From assembly GCF_010550695.1 (NCBI RefSeq), contig NZ_JAAGOB010000017.1, forward strand, positions 1 through 64,000: a stretch of 64,000 bases of DNA, in the 5' to 3' direction. The position numbers were made by a program, and so were the translations under genes. Shown in pieces: positions 28,802 through 38,435 of this stretch; the stretch's first letter is position 1; each line of letters begins with the position of its first letter. Below the pieces are notes generated by a model, which searched no databases, had not been told where the DNA came from, and saw nothing but the letters and a program-made list of their open reading frames with translations. The DNA comes from Phytoactinopolyspora alkaliphila. Its GTDB lineage: Bacteria; Actinomycetota; Actinomycetes; Jiangellales; Jiangellaceae.

Positions 28802-29629
28802 TCAGCGGTAATCGATGCCCTGATCCTCGAGGATGGCCGTGAACGCGTGGGTGGCCTTGGCGAACAGATCCGGCCCACTGAACCCGCCGAACTGCCCGAC
28901 CGCCGACAGGTGCGGCTCCATGGAGAAGAAGCCGTCGAAGCCGTCCTCCCGCAGCGCGGCAACGGTCGCCGTCACTTCGCCGTCGCCCTCGCCGGCGGGA
29001 ACCACCGTGCCGTCGGCGAGCTTGGCGTCCTTGATCTGGATGTAGTCGACGTAGGGCCGCAACATCTGGTACCCCTCCGTGTGCGGGCGTACGCCGCACT
29101 GCACGAAGTTCGCGGCGTCCCACGCCAGTCTCAGCTGCGGGGAGCCGACCGATTCGACGATGTCGAGGCACCGCGACGGGATGTCGCCGTAGATCTCCTT
29201 CTCGTTCTCGTGCAGAAGCGTCACCGGGTGACCCTGAGCCCGCTTCGCCAGCGCGGACATGCGCCTCAACACCTCGTCGCGGTACGCGTCCGGAGTGTCG
29301 TTCTCCGGGACGAAGAACGAGAAGATCCGGACGAACGGAGCTTCCAGGAACTCGGCGACGTGCAGGGCACGCTCGAACCGGGCGAGGTGCGCGTCGAACG
29401 CGTCTCGGATGCCGATCTTGCCGATGGGCGAGCCGATCGACGACGTCCGGATGCCGTGTGTGGCCAACGTCATCGCCACCGCCTTGAGCTGGTCGTCGTC
29501 GAGATCGAGCACATTGGTATCCCAGGCGCTGCGGAACTCGATGTGGCCGATGCCCAGCTCGTTCAGCACGCGGCACTGCTCGTCCAGGTCGGGCGAGATC
29601 TCGTCGGCGAAGCCCGACAGTGTCCACAT
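28802..29629 (-). CDS. Sugar phosphate isomerase/epimerase (xylose isomerase-like TIM barrel)
   Basis: The 275-residue protein starts MWTLSGFADEISPDLDEQ and carries the metal-binding pattern of AP endonuclease family 2 barrels: LLHENEKEIYG, LRLAWDAANFVQCG, YIQIKDAKL and FSMEPHL. Such enzymes isomerise or epimerise keto-sugars or inositols. AGGAG lies 9 nt before ATG 29629, and GTG 29635 is the alternative. It follows an oxidoreductase of the Gfo/Idh family by 113 bp, so a sugar or inositol oxidation pathway is likely. Confidence 0.85.
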   Translation of the reverse strand: MWTLSGFADEISPDLDEQCRVLNELGIGHIEFRSAWDTNVLDLDDDQLKAVAMTLATHGIRTSSIGSPIGKIGIRDAFDAHLARFERALHVAEFLEAPFVRIFSFFVPENDTPDAYRDEVLRRMSALAKRAQGHPVTLLHENEKEIYGDIPSRCLDIVESVGSPQLRLAWDAANFVQCGVRPHTEGYQMLRPYVDYIQIKDAKLADGTVVPAGEGDGEVTATVAALREDGFDGFFSMEPHLSAVGQFGGFSGPDLFAKATHAFTAILEDQGIDYR

Positions 29630-29742
29630 ATTCACAGACTCCTTCGTGCGGTGATGGTGCGATGATCGGCAGCGAGTGAAGGTGACCGAGCAGGGAGGAT
29701 TACCCCGGACGTGGCATCAGTGCCCCCACGAGCATGCCGGGA

Positions 29743-30858
29743 TCAGCGGCCCGGGCCGAGCGTGACCGGCTTGCCGCTTCTGGCGGACTCGTACACGCCC
29801 AGCACGAGTTCCAGCGCCCTGCGCCCATCGGCGGTGGTGACGGCCGGCGCGCGGCCGGTCTGCACCGCGTCCACGAAGTCCGCGTACTGGGCCGGATGGT
29901 TCATGCCGCCCGGGTCTGGTTCCCCCGCGGCCCGGCGCCGGCTGCGCAGTGCCGCCGCCTCCCGCTCGTATCGCGCTCGCCAGTCGTCGACGCCGCCCCC
30001 GAACGCCGGTTCGGCCGAGCGCCCGGGGTCGACGAGCGTACTGCCGTCCGCGGCGTTCGGGTCGGCCAGCGTGAAGGTGCCGAGTTCGTTGCCGTCGAGC
30101 ACCGCGATACCGCCGTCGCCGTGCACGGACAGCCGCAGCGGTAGGCCAGGGTTGGCCGAGGTCGTGGCGCTCAGGGTCGCGATGGCGCCGCTCTCGAAGC
30201 GCACCACCGCGGCGACGGTGTCCTCCACCGCCAAGCCGTCATGGGCGAGAGTGTCGGCATAGGCCGTGACCTCCACCGGCGTGCCCAGCATCCACAGCAG
30301 CATGTCGGCTTGGTGCACGCCCTGGTTCATCAGGGCACCGCCGCCGTCCATGGACCAGGTGCCCCGCCACCCGGCCGACGCGTAGTACTGCTGCGAGCGC
30401 CACCACGTGCATTCGGCGGTTCCGGATGTGATCTTGCCGAGAGCGCCCTCGTGCACGGCTCGGTGAATGAACTCCGAGGCGGGTTCGAACCGACGCTGGC
30501 TGATGGTCGTGACGACCTTGCCGGTGCTGCGTTCCGCCTCGATGATCCGGTCCGCCGCTTCGAGCGTGATGTCCAGAGGCTTCTCGACGACGACGTGCTT
30601 TCCGGCCTCGAGAGCCGCGACCGCGATCTCTGCGTGCAGGCCGCTGGGCACGCACACCGCAACGGAATCGACGTCGTCGCGACCGAGCAGGGCGTCCAGC
30701 GTCTCCTCGGCGGCGCACCCCTCGCGTGCGGCGAACGCCTTGGTCTTCGCACGTTCGATGTCATAGGCAGCGACCAGCGACGACGACTCACCCAGCGAGC
30801 GGACGGCCACTGCATGAGCCGTCGAGATTACGCCACATCCGATGATTCCCCAACGCAT
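29743..30858 (-). CDS. Gfo/Idh/MocA family oxidoreductase
   Basis: The 371-residue NAD(P)-dependent dehydrogenase has the Rossmann motif GIIGCGVIS near the N-terminus and the family signature GKHVVVEKPLDI. ALMNQGVHQADMLLWMLG supplies the catalytic His region. Substrates in the family are sugars, inositols or their phosphates. GGAGG lies 9 nt before ATG 30858. A LacI-type operator sits 65 bp upstream, and a sugar isomerase gene follows, suggesting a regulated catabolic pair. Confidence 0.9.
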   Translation of the reverse strand: MRWGIIGCGVISTAHAVAVRSLGESSSLVAAYDIERAKTKAFAAREGCAAEETLDALLGRDDVDSVAVCVPSGLHAEIAVAALEAGKHVVVEKPLDITLEAADRIIEAERSTGKVVTTISQRRFEPASEFIHRAVHEGALGKITSGTAECTWWRSQQYYASAGWRGTWSMDGGGALMNQGVHQADMLLWMLGTPVEVTAYADTLAHDGLAVEDTVAAVVRFESGAIATLSATTSANPGLPLRLSVHGDGGIAVLDGNELGTFTLADPNAADGSTLVDPGRSAEPAFGGGVDDWRARYEREAAALRSRRRAAGEPDPGGMNHPAQYADFVDAVQTGRAPAVTTADGRRALELVLGVYESARSGKPVTLGPGR

Positions 30859-30922
30859 TTTCCACATCCTCCGCCCACGGGCACGCTGCTTCCCGTTCAT
30901 GCCCTCACATCCCGTGGACGGC

Positions 30923-30938
30923 TGGCAAGCGGTTGCCA
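30923..30938. promoter_or_regulatory. LacI-family operator-like palindrome
   Basis: tggcaa-gcgg-ttgcca has 6-bp arms and resembles the TGGCAACCGGTTGCCA sites of sugar-responsive LacI repressors. It is upstream of the Gfo/Idh oxidoreductase gene. No LacI gene is in this window. Confidence 0.5.
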
Positions 30939-30991
30939 ACAGTTGCCGCGGGAGACCGGTTTCTACGAGTGCGCGACTCTACCTCGCGGTG

Positions 30992-31156
30992 GATCAGATG
31001 ACGTAGTCGGCCGCAGACCGGGGTTTCGGTCACCTGATCACCAAGCGTCCACGCTCTGAGACGCGATCAGCTGACACAACCCGGCTCACACCGCAGTGTC
31101 AGTCACCTGATCATCACCGCGGAAGCGATCAGACGACATATCGACGATCAGGTGAC
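30992..31156. repeat. 165-bp intergenic element B, same motif spacing as element A
   Basis: The 11-bp motif appears at 30992 (GATCAGATGAC), 31065 (GATCAGCTGAC), 31127 (GATCAGACGAC) and 31146 (GATCAGGTGAC). The complement GTCACCTGATC appears at 31029 and 31102. All six offsets equal those in element A. Motif pairs 1-2 and 3-4 each form an 11-bp hairpin with a 26-nt loop. It begins 4 bp after the lepA stop codon. Confidence 0.8.
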
Positions 31157-31160
31157 GAAG

Positions 31161-33044
31161 TCACTTCTTGGCGGGGGCCTTGCCGCCGCCGGCGTCGGAG
31201 GAGAGCGCCGCGATGAAGGCCTCCTGCGGCACCTCCACCCGGCCGACCATCTTCATCCGCTTCTTGCCTTCCTTCTGCCGCTCCAGCAGCTTGCGCTTCC
31301 GGGTGATGTCACCGCCGTAGCACTTGGCCAGCACGTCCTTGCGGATGGCCCGGATGTTCTCACGGGCGATCACGCGCGCGCCGATGGCCGCCTGGATCGG
31401 GACCTCGAACTGCTGCCGCGGGATCAGCTCCTTCAGCTTCGAGGCCATCGCGACGCCGTACGTGTAGGCCTTCTCCTTGTGGACGATGGCGCTGAACGCG
31501 TCGACAGGTTCGCCGTGCAGCAGGATGTCGACCTTGACCAGGTCGGCCTCGGCCTGTTCGGTGGTCTCGTAGTCGAGGCTCGCATAGCCGCGGGTGCGTG
31601 ACTTGAGCGCGTCGAAGAAGTCGAAGACGATCTCCGCCAGTGGCAGCGTGTATCGCAACTCCACCCGGTCTTCGGACAGGTAGTCCATGCCGAGCAGCGC
31701 GCCGCGACGCGCCTGGCACAGCTCCATGATGGCGCCGACGAACTCGCTCGGCGCCAGCAGCGTGGCACGCACCATCGGCTCGCGCACGGAGGCGATCTTG
31801 CCGGTGGGAAACTCGCTGGGGTTGGTGACGATAATGGTGTCGGACCCGTCCACAGCGTCGTCTAGGGTCACCTCGTACACGACGTTCGGCGCCGTCGAGA
31901 TGAGGTCGAGCCCGAACTCGCGCTCGAGCCGTTCCCGGACGATCTCCAGGTGCAGCAGGCCCAGGAACCCGCAGCGGAACCCGAACCCCAGAGCGCCGGA
32001 CGTCTCCGGCTCGTAGACCAGCGCGGCGTCGTTGAGCTTGAGCTTGTCCAGCGCCTCCCGCAGATCCGGATAGTCGGAGCCGTCCAGCGGGTACAGCCCG
32101 GAGAACACCATCGGCTTCGGCTCGCGGTAACCCTCGAGTGCCTTGACGGCCGGCTTCGCGGCGTCGGTGACGGTGTCGCCGACCTTCGACTGCCGCACAT
32201 CCTTCACGCCGGTGATCAGGTACCCCACCTCACCCACGCCGAGGCCCTGGCTGGGGTTCATCTCCGGTGAGATGACGCCGATCTCGAGCAGCTCGTGCGT
32301 AGCTTTCGTCGAGATCATCACGATCCGCTGACGCGGCGTCAGCCGGCCGTCGATCACCCGGATATACGTGACCACACCCCGGTAGGAGTCGTAGACGCTG
32401 TCGAAGATCATCGCCCGGGCGGGCGCGCCGGCATCTCCTACGGGCGGCGGCACGTCGGCGACGACGCGCTGGAGCAGCTCCTGTACGCCTTCACCCGTCT
32501 TGCCGCTGACCCGCAGCACGTCGCCCGGCTCGCAGCCGATGAGGTTGGCCAGTTCTTCGGCGTACTTCTCCGGCTGTGCCGCCGGCAGGTCGATCTTGTT
32601 CAGGACCGGGATGACCTGGAGGTCGTTCTCCATCGCCATGTACAGATTTGCCAGTGTCTGCGCCTCGATGCCCTGCGCGGCGTCGACCAGCAGAACCGCG
32701 CCCTCACAGGCGGCGAGGCTGCGACTGACCTCGTAGGAGAAGTCCACGTGACCGGGCGTGTCGATCAGGTTCAGCACATGAGTCCGGCCGGCTTGCGGGC
32801 CATCCGTGGGCGTGTACGGCAGCCGCACGGCCTGGCTCTTGATGGTGATGCCACGCTCGCGCTCGATGTCCATCCGGTCGAGGTACTGGGCACGCATGGC
32901 GCGGTCATCGACGACGCCGGTGATCTGCAACATCCGATCCGCCAGCGTCGACTTGCCGTGGTCGATGTGGGCGATGATGCAGAAATTGCGGATCAGCTCG
33001 GGCGGGGTCGCCGCCGGGGCGGGGGCGTCTGGAATCCGTGGCAC
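31161..33044 (-). CDS. lepA: Elongation factor 4
   Basis: LepA is a translational GTPase that back-translocates stalled ribosomes or aids initiation. The 627-residue protein has G1 [10 protein letters not shown]3 DTPGHVDF and G4 NKIDLP. The LepA-specific C-terminal domain is also present. GTG 33044 is chosen: an AGGA precedes it, and the roughly 100-codon upstream extension is unlike any LepA. It is divergent from a secreted C39-like protein gene. Confidence 0.96.
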   Translation of the reverse strand: MPRIPDAPAPAATPPELIRNFCIIAHIDHGKSTLADRMLQITGVVDDRAMRAQYLDRMDIERERGITIKSQAVRLPYTPTDGPQAGRTHVLNLIDTPGHVDFSYEVSRSLAACEGAVLLVDAAQGIEAQTLANLYMAMENDLQVIPVLNKIDLPAAQPEKYAEELANLIGCEPGDVLRVSGKTGEGVQELLQRVVADVPPPVGDAGAPARAMIFDSVYDSYRGVVTYIRVIDGRLTPRQRIVMISTKATHELLEIGVISPEMNPSQGLGVGEVGYLITGVKDVRQSKVGDTVTDAAKPAVKALEGYREPKPMVFSGLYPLDGSDYPDLREALDKLKLNDAALVYEPETSGALGFGFRCGFLGLLHLEIVRERLEREFGLDLISTAPNVVYEVTLDDAVDGSDTIIVTNPSEFPTGKIASVREPMVRATLLAPSEFVGAIMELCQARRGALLGMDYLSEDRVELRYTLPLAEIVFDFFDALKSRTRGYASLDYETTEQAEADLVKVDILLHGEPVDAFSAIVHKEKAYTYGVAMASKLKELIPRQQFEVPIQAAIGARVIARENIRAIRKDVLAKCYGGDITRKRKLLERQKEGKKRMKMVGRVEVPQEAFIAALSSDAGGGKAPAKK

Positions 33045-33325
33045 GCAGTGTCCTAGGGGTTTCTTACCGGTAGGTCGGTCGCCCCCTATCATCCCATGAA
33101 CCATGGCGCCGGCGTATTCGCCGCCACGGCTCCCGATCCGCACCCGGGAGGGCCACGGCGGCGGGACGGCACGCCCCGCGCACGTCGAGCCCGTCCCTGG
33201 TCCCGCACGTTGACTTGAATCCGGTCGGCCAACGAGCCATAGTGGTCGATTGGAGGCTGGTGAGGAAAGATCCCGCCTCGTTGTCCGCGGAGTTTTCCGC
33301 GTTCGGTGAGAACAAGGGAGTGGGT

Positions 33326-34735
33326 GTGGCTCGCCCAAGGCTCAGGTGGCCCGTCCGCGCGACGCTGACAGGCTTGTCCGTGGCGATGCTCCTGCTACTG
33401 GGAATCGCCCCGGCGGGTGCGGCCTCCACCGCCGACAACGACGCTCGCGGGGGCACCGGCACGGCGCACGGCACCGGCGCCCACATCGACTTCACCAGCT
33501 GGCAAGGTCCGGCAGACTGGAACTCCGGCGCCGCAACCGGCCTCACCGTCCTTCCCGGACGTCACACCGGCATGATCATGACCCACCGTGCGGGCACCAG
33601 GGACGTCACCGACGCGGCCGGTGAGACCGCCTCCTGGGAGTACGCCACCTGGACCTCGCCGGTGGCCGAGCTGGACTTCGGTGCCACGGAGCTGGTGGCT
33701 TCGTGGGCGGCTTCCACGCCCGGGCGCTCCTGGGTGTCCGTAGAGGTGCAGGGACATTACACCGACGGCACCACCACGCCCTGGTACGTTCTCGGTCAGT
33801 GGTCCGACGACGACGCCGTCCCGCGGAGCAGCGTCGAGGGCCAAACGGACGGCCGCAGCGAGATCCTGACCGACACGCTGGTCGTCACCGCCCCGGGCAC
33901 CGGGGATTCCACCGCGGACACCGACGACGCCGCAGACGCGGACGACTCTCGGCTGACTGGGTACCGGCTACGCGCCACCACCTACCGGCAACCAGGAAGC
34001 CTGGTCATGCCGCGCGTGTGGATGATCGGGGCCATGGCGTCGCGGGTGCCCGCCCGCACGGAGGTCGAACCCAGCGCGGGCGGCATCGCGTGGGGCGAGC
34101 AACTGGCCGTGCCGCAACGCTCCAAGAACATTCATCCCGCCGAGTTGGAGGAGTTCGGAGGCGGGCCGGACTGGTCCAGCCCAGCGGCCGTCACTATGGT
34201 CCTGGAGTACTTCGGCGTGGTGCCGGCACGCGCCGACATGGCGTGGATCGAGCCCGGCTACACCGATCCGCAGGTGGCACACGCCGCGAAGATGACGTGG
34301 GACCACGCCTTCCGCGGTACCGGCAACTGGTCGTTCAACACCGCCTACGCGTCGTCCTTCCCCGAGCTGGAGGCGTTCGTGACGCGCCTGCATTCGCTCG
34401 ACGACGTCGAACGCCTCATCGATGCCGGCATACCGGTGGTGACGTCCCAGTCGTTCCGCGAAGGGGAGCTCGACGGCGCCGGCTACGCGACATCCGGGCA
34501 CCTGATGGTCGTCACGGGCTTCACCGAGAACGGCGACGTGATCGTCAACGATCCCGCAGCGCGCTCCAATGTTTCGGTGCGCCGCGTCTACGACCGGGAG
34601 CAGTTCGAGAAGGTCTGGCTGCGCACCGTCCGGCCGCTCGCCGACGGCGAGCTGGGGTCCGGCTCCGGCGGTGTCGTCTACATCATCAAGCCGCACCACC
34701 TGGACCTTCCGGACGTCGAACGTGCGACGTGGTAG
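33326..34735 (+). CDS. Secreted C39-like peptidase with catalytic Cys replaced by Ser
   Basis: From GTG 33326 (AAGGGAG 5 nt upstream) the protein has 469 residues with a Sec signal peptide ending near GIAPAGAAS. The middle looks like an accessory beta domain. The C-terminal half resembles Peptidase_C39_2. The catalytic cysteine of the usual WCSP motif is replaced, because here residues 283-286 read WSSP. The His ([10 protein letters not shown]) and Asn/Asp (DVIVNDPA) positions are present. A single G-to-C change would convert a TGC Cys codon to this TCC. It may be a pseudoenzyme that binds peptides, or the change may be a local variant. Confidence 0.82.
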   Translation: MARPRLRWPVRATLTGLSVAMLLLLGIAPAGAASTADNDARGGTGTAHGTGAHIDFTSWQGPADWNSGAATGLTVLPGRHTGMIMTHRAGTRDVTDAAGETASWEYATWTSPVAELDFGATELVASWAASTPGRSWVSVEVQGHYTDGTTTPWYVLGQWSDDDAVPRSSVEGQTDGRSEILTDTLVVTAPGTGDSTADTDDAADADDSRLTGYRLRATTYRQPGSLVMPRVWMIGAMASRVPARTEVEPSAGGIAWGEQLAVPQRSKNIHPAELEEFGGGPDWSSPAAVTMVLEYFGVVPARADMAWIEPGYTDPQVAHAAKMTWDHAFRGTGNWSFNTAYASSFPELEAFVTRLHSLDDVERLIDAGIPVVTSQSFREGELDGAGYATSGHLMVVTGFTENGDVIVNDPAARSNVSVRRVYDREQFEKVWLRTVRPLADGELGSGSGGVVYIIKPHHLDLPDVERATW

Positions 34736-34747
34736 GCCACGGCACGA

Positions 34748-34777
34748 GTTGGCCGGGAAGCCCGCGTCCTGCTAGGA
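34748..34777 (+). promoter_or_regulatory. Candidate rpsT promoter
   Basis: TTGGCC (34748-34753) and TAGGAT (34772-34777) are separated by 18 bp and lie 140 bp before rpsT. This implies a 5' leader of about 130 nt, long enough for S20 autoregulation. Confidence 0.55.
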
Positions 34778-34916
34778 TCGTCGCTTGTGTGTCCGCCCAG
34801 GTCGTGGACGCACCGGTCTTCTTCAAGCCGCCCACGCCGGTTCCCCACCGTTGTGTGTCCCGAGGATGGCCGAACGCCCTCTAGACCTATCCGATCGACG
34901 TAAAGGCTTACGTTTC

Positions 34917-35180
34917 GTGGCGAATATCAAGTCCCAGAAGAAGCGCATTCTCACCAACGAGAAGGCGCGGCAGCGCAACAAGGCGGTCCGCTCGTCGCTG
35001 AAGACGGCCGTCCGGCAGTTCAAGGAGGCCGCCGACTCCGGCGACAAGGACGCCGCGGTGGCAGCCGCCCGCGAGGCGAGCCGCAAGCTTGACAAGGCGG
35101 CGTCCAAGGGCGTCATTCACAAGAACCAGGCGGCCAACCGCAAGTCGTCCATCGCGAAGAAGGCGGCGGCTCTGCAGTAG
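34917..35180 (+). CDS. rpsT: 30S ribosomal protein S20
   Basis: The 87-residue Lys/Arg/Ala-rich protein starts [19 protein letters not shown] and has the three-helix-bundle character of S20, which binds the 16S 5' domain. GTG 34917 is selected by homology. The reading frame happens to be open 44 codons upstream to 34785, which is not part of the protein. It is on the opposite strand to lepA, and a hairpin terminator follows. Confidence 0.96.
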   Translation: MANIKSQKKRILTNEKARQRNKAVRSSLKTAVRQFKEAADSGDKDAAVAAAREASRKLDKAASKGVIHKNQAANRKSSIAKKAAALQ

Positions 35181-35213
35181 GCGCAAGCCTCACGATCGCA
35201 TCTCGGCTGGCTA

Positions 35214-35253
35214 CGAACGGCGCTGTTCCTCATTCGGGGGGCGGCGCCGTTCG
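35214..35253. terminator. Hairpin between convergent rpsT and HAD genes
   Basis: Arms 35214-35223 and 35244-35253 are perfectly complementary (cgaacggcgc) with a 20-nt loop. It lies 33 bp after the rpsT stop and 7 bp after the HAD gene stop, so it could serve both strands. Confidence 0.7.
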
Positions 35254-35260
35254 CATGTGC

Positions 35261-35926
35261 TCACCCGGTTCCGCTCGCCGGCCGCTCCCCCACGATCGCC
35301 ATGATCGCCTCAGCGCAATGACCGGCCGTGCCGGTCGGGGCGAAGTCCAGCTCAGCCGGCCAGGTCCGGCCATGGTGCAGCCAGACGCTGGGAATACCGG
35401 CATTGCAGGCACCGGCGATGTCGGAATGGGGGTTGTCCCCCACCATCCACCCGCGCGTCAGCGGCTGGCCGGCCCGCTCCGCAGCTTCCTGGAAGATCAC
35501 CGGGTCCGGCTTCCATACGCCCGCCGCCTCGGACACGACCCAGGCGTCGACCACGCGATCCAGGCCACTGGCCCGGATCTTGCGCTCCTGGGTATCGACT
35601 GCTCCGTTCGTCACAATCACGGTTGACCAGCCGCGCTCCCGGGCCGTCGTCAACGACGTCCACACCGTGGCATCAATCTCCAGGCCACCGCGCAGGGCTT
35701 CACCGAGTGCAACCGACACGTCATCGACCGACGACGCCACGGGATAGCGCTCCTTCAGCTGCCGGGCCATCTCGTCGTGCTCGATCTTCGCGCCCGCGTC
35801 CATATCGAGCAGCCGGCCGAGATCGGGCGGCGAGATCTCGGCACCGAAGAACCGGCGCGCCCACCTCCGGACAACTGCGGACCTGTCCAAGACGGTGTCG
35901 TCGAGGTCGAGCAGGAGCAGGCTCAC
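35261..35926 (-). CDS. HAD superfamily hydrolase
   Basis: The 221-residue phosphatase-like protein begins LLLLDLDDTVLD with the DxD nucleophile motif. Motif II is VIVTNGAVDTQ, the lysine is in WKPDPVIF, and motif IV is WMVGDNPHSDIAGA. The cap is alpha-helical, as in subclass I. The physiological substrate is unknown. It is convergent with rpsT and divergent from the fuconate dehydratase operon. Confidence 0.88.
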   Translation of the reverse strand: MSLLLLDLDDTVLDRSAVVRRWARRFFGAEISPPDLGRLLDMDAGAKIEHDEMARQLKERYPVASSVDDVSVALGEALRGGLEIDATVWTSLTTARERGWSTVIVTNGAVDTQERKIRASGLDRVVDAWVVSEAAGVWKPDPVIFQEAAERAGQPLTRGWMVGDNPHSDIAGACNAGIPSVWLHHGRTWPAELDFAPTGTAGHCAEAIMAIVGERPASGTG

Positions 35927-35987
35927 CGTTCACACCCTACTGTGGCGGCTAAGCTGCATTGAGCTGGCCACTAACCAGCAACACACC

Positions 35988-36070
35988 TCCGATGTCTTGC
36001 ATCGTCACCGGCCAAAGAACCATATGGATGGCACCAACGCTTCATGGTCAAAGCTAAACATCGGATGTTT
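35988..36070 (+). promoter_or_regulatory. Operator region of the fucose-type operon
   Basis: A perfect 15-bp palindrome, aaacatc-g-gatgttt, spans 36056-36070, about 50 bp before the first gene. Its half-site TCCGATGT recurs in the opposite orientation at 35988-35995, inside a second short dyad (cgatg/catcg, 35990-36004). TTAGGC just after the palindrome could be a -10 box. A repressor or activator of the sugar operon is likely to bind here. Confidence 0.5.
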
Positions 36071-36120
36071 TGTTAGGCTCACCGTCGACCGCCTCGACAT
36101 CCATCCGGGAGCCCATCGCC

Positions 36121-37440
36121 GTGACAAGTCACCAGATCACCCGCCTGTCGACACACGACATCCGGTTTCCCACCTCCCGTGAGCTCGACGGCTCGGACGC
36201 GATGAACCCCGACCCGGACTACTCCGCCGCGTACGTCGTCATCCACACGGACGCCCCCGACGCACACGAGGGCCACGGCTTCGCCTTCACCATCGGGCGC
36301 GGCAACGACATCCAGGCCGCCGCCATCCGAGCGCTCGAACCGTTCCTGATCGGCCGTCCAGTTGAGGCGATACTCGGCGACCTGGGCGGCATCTGGCGTG
36401 AGCTCGTCCACGACTCACAGCTGCGCTGGCTCGGGCCGGAGAAGGGCGTGGTTCACATGGCCGTCTCCGCCGTCGTCAATGCGCTCTGGGATCTCAAAGC
36501 CAAGCGCGCGGGCTTGCCGCTCTGGCGGTTGCTCGCCGAGATGACACCGGAACAACTGGTCGACCTGGTCGACTTCCGTTACCTCACGGATGCGCTGACC
36601 CCCGGCGAGGCCCTCGAGATCCTTCGTCGAGCCGAACCGGGCCGGGCGGAGCGTACGAAGCACCTCCTCTCTCACGGCTATCCGGCGTACACGACGTCCG
36701 CGGGCTGGCTCGGCTACTCGGACGAGAAGCTGACACGGCTGGCCTCCGAGGCCGTCGGCGACGGCTTCACCCTCATCAAGCTCAAGGTCGGCGCCGACCT
36801 CGACGACGACCTGCGCCGGCTACGGCTCGCCCGCGAAGTGGTGGGCCCCGACGTGCGGATCGCGCTCGACGCGAACCAGCGATGGGATGTCGGGCCGGCG
36901 ATCGAATGGATGTCGGCGTTCCTGCCCTACGACCCCTGGTGGATCGAGGAGCCGACCAGCCCCGACGACATTCTGGGGCACGCCGCCATTCGTGCGGCCG
37001 TGGCGCCGGTCAAGGTCGCCACGGGCGAGCACGTGCAGAACAGGATCGTGTTCAAGCAACTGCTCCAGGCAGGGGCTATCGACGTCATGCAGATCGACGC
37101 CGCCCGGGTGGGCGGCGTCAACGAGAACGTGGCCAACCTCCTTCTGGCTGCCAAGTTCGGCGTGCCGGTGTGTCCACACGCCGGCGGCGTAGGCCTCTGC
37201 GAGCTCGTCCAGCACCTGTCCATGTTCGACTACGTCGCCGTATCCGGAACCATGGACGACCGGGTGATCGAGTATGTCGACCACCTGCACGAACACTTCG
37301 TCCACCCGGTGGACGTGCACAATGGCCGCTACGCCGCACCACAGGAGCCGGGATTCTCCGCCGAGATCCACGCCGGGACACGCACCAGGCACGCGTATCC
37401 GGACGGCCCGGTCTGGATGAGCGGAGGCGATGCGGGATGA
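36121..37440 (+). CDS. L-fuconate dehydratase (enolase superfamily)
   Basis: The 439-residue enzyme dehydrates L-fuconate to 2-keto-3-deoxy-L-fuconate. The enolase-superfamily elements are visible: the KxK pair in [10 protein letters not shown], metal ligands in [20 protein letters not shown] and KVATGEHV, and the catalytic His in CPHAGGVGL. The opening [22 protein letters not shown] is characteristic of fuconate dehydratase. The start is GTG 36121 with GGGAG upstream. The next gene overlaps the stop by 4 bp, forming an operon for oxidative deoxysugar breakdown. Confidence 0.92.
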   Translation: MTSHQITRLSTHDIRFPTSRELDGSDAMNPDPDYSAAYVVIHTDAPDAHEGHGFAFTIGRGNDIQAAAIRALEPFLIGRPVEAILGDLGGIWRELVHDSQLRWLGPEKGVVHMAVSAVVNALWDLKAKRAGLPLWRLLAEMTPEQLVDLVDFRYLTDALTPGEALEILRRAEPGRAERTKHLLSHGYPAYTTSAGWLGYSDEKLTRLASEAVGDGFTLIKLKVGADLDDDLRRLRLAREVVGPDVRIALDANQRWDVGPAIEWMSAFLPYDPWWIEEPTSPDDILGHAAIRAAVAPVKVATGEHVQNRIVFKQLLQAGAIDVMQIDAARVGGVNENVANLLLAAKFGVPVCPHAGGVGLCELVQHLSMFDYVAVSGTMDDRVIEYVDHLHEHFVHPVDVHNGRYAAPQEPGFSAEIHAGTRTRHAYPDGPVWMSGGDAG

Positions 37441-38435
37441 CGCCGTTGCACCGCACGGGCCGGACGCCCGCACTCACCGAATTGTCGTTCGGCGCCGCAC
37501 CTCTAGGCAACCTGTACGAGGAGGTCAGCGACGACGACGCCGCGAGCGCCGTCGAGGCGGCGTGGCAGGCCGGCGTGCGGTTCTTCGACACCGCACCCCA
37601 CTACGGCCTTGGGCTGTCCGAACGACGACTTGGCGCCGCCCTGGCAGCTCATCCGCGGGACGAATACGTGCTCTCCACCAAAGTGGGCCGCCGGCTCGAG
37701 CCCCGTTCCGACGGCGCCGGTCAGCGAGACGCCAGTTTCGTGGTGCCTGCCACCCACCGCCGGATCTGGGACTTCAGCCGGGACGGGATCCTTCGCACAC
37801 TCGAGGACAGCCTGCGGCGACTCGGTACCGACCGGATCGACATCGTCTTCCTCCACGACCCGGACGACTACTGGCCTCAGGCGGCCGGCGAGGGCTACGC
37901 GACCCTCGCCGACCTTCGCGCACAGGGCGTGGTCCGCGCTATCGGAGCCGGGATGAACCAATCCGCCATGCTCACCCGCTTCGTCCGGGAGACCGACGTC
38001 GACGTGGTGCTCGTCGCCGGCCGCTACACGCTGCTCGAGCAGGGTGCCCTCGACGACCTGCTCCCCGCCGCGCTCGAGCGTGGCGTCACCGTGGTGGCGG
38101 CTGCCGTCTTCAACTCCGGCCTTCTAGCGCTGGATCGCCCCTGCCCGGATGCGAAGTACAACTACGCGGACGCACCTGCCGCGCTGGTGGAGCGTGCCCA
38201 CCGGATCGCCGATGTCTGCGAGTCGCACGGTGTCACCCTGCCGGCCGCGGCTTTGCGCTATCCGCTCCTTCATCCCGCGGTGAGGAGTGTCACCGTGGGC
38301 ATGCGCACGCCCCGCCAGGTCGAGCGCAACGCCGGCCTGCTCGCACAGGACATCCCGGAGGCCCTCTGGCAGGATCTCTCCCGCGCCGGCCTGATCCGTG
38401 CGGGAGCGTCCGTCTCGCGGGACGAATCCATATGA
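37437..38435 (+). CDS. Aldo/keto reductase, probable L-fucose-type dehydrogenase
   Basis: The 332-residue aldo/keto reductase has the catalytic tetrad D51, Y56, K82 and H140. It resembles D-threo-aldose 1-dehydrogenase / L-fucose dehydrogenase, which oxidises the sugar to the lactone with NAD(P)+. The operon partners, a lactonase-like hydrolase and fuconate dehydratase, support this role. Start and stop both overlap neighbouring genes through ATGA. Confidence 0.9.
   Translation: MTPLHRTGRTPALTELSFGAAPLGNLYEEVSDDDAASAVEAAWQAGVRFFDTAPHYGLGLSERRLGAALAAHPRDEYVLSTKVGRRLEPRSDGAGQRDASFVVPATHRRIWDFSRDGILRTLEDSLRRLGTDRIDIVFLHDPDDYWPQAAGEGYATLADLRAQGVVRAIGAGMNQSAMLTRFVRETDVDVVLVAGRYTLLEQGALDDLLPAALERGVTVVAAAVFNSGLLALDRPCPDAKYNYADAPAALVERAHRIADVCESHGVTLPAAALRYPLLHPAVRSVTVGMRTPRQVERNAGLLAQDIPEALWQDLSRAGLIRAGASVSRDESI

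Noticed and set aside
34785-34916. In-frame 44-codon extension upstream of rpsT
   Set aside because: S20 proteins start at [10 protein letters not shown]. The extension falls in the leader just after the candidate promoter and is open only by chance.
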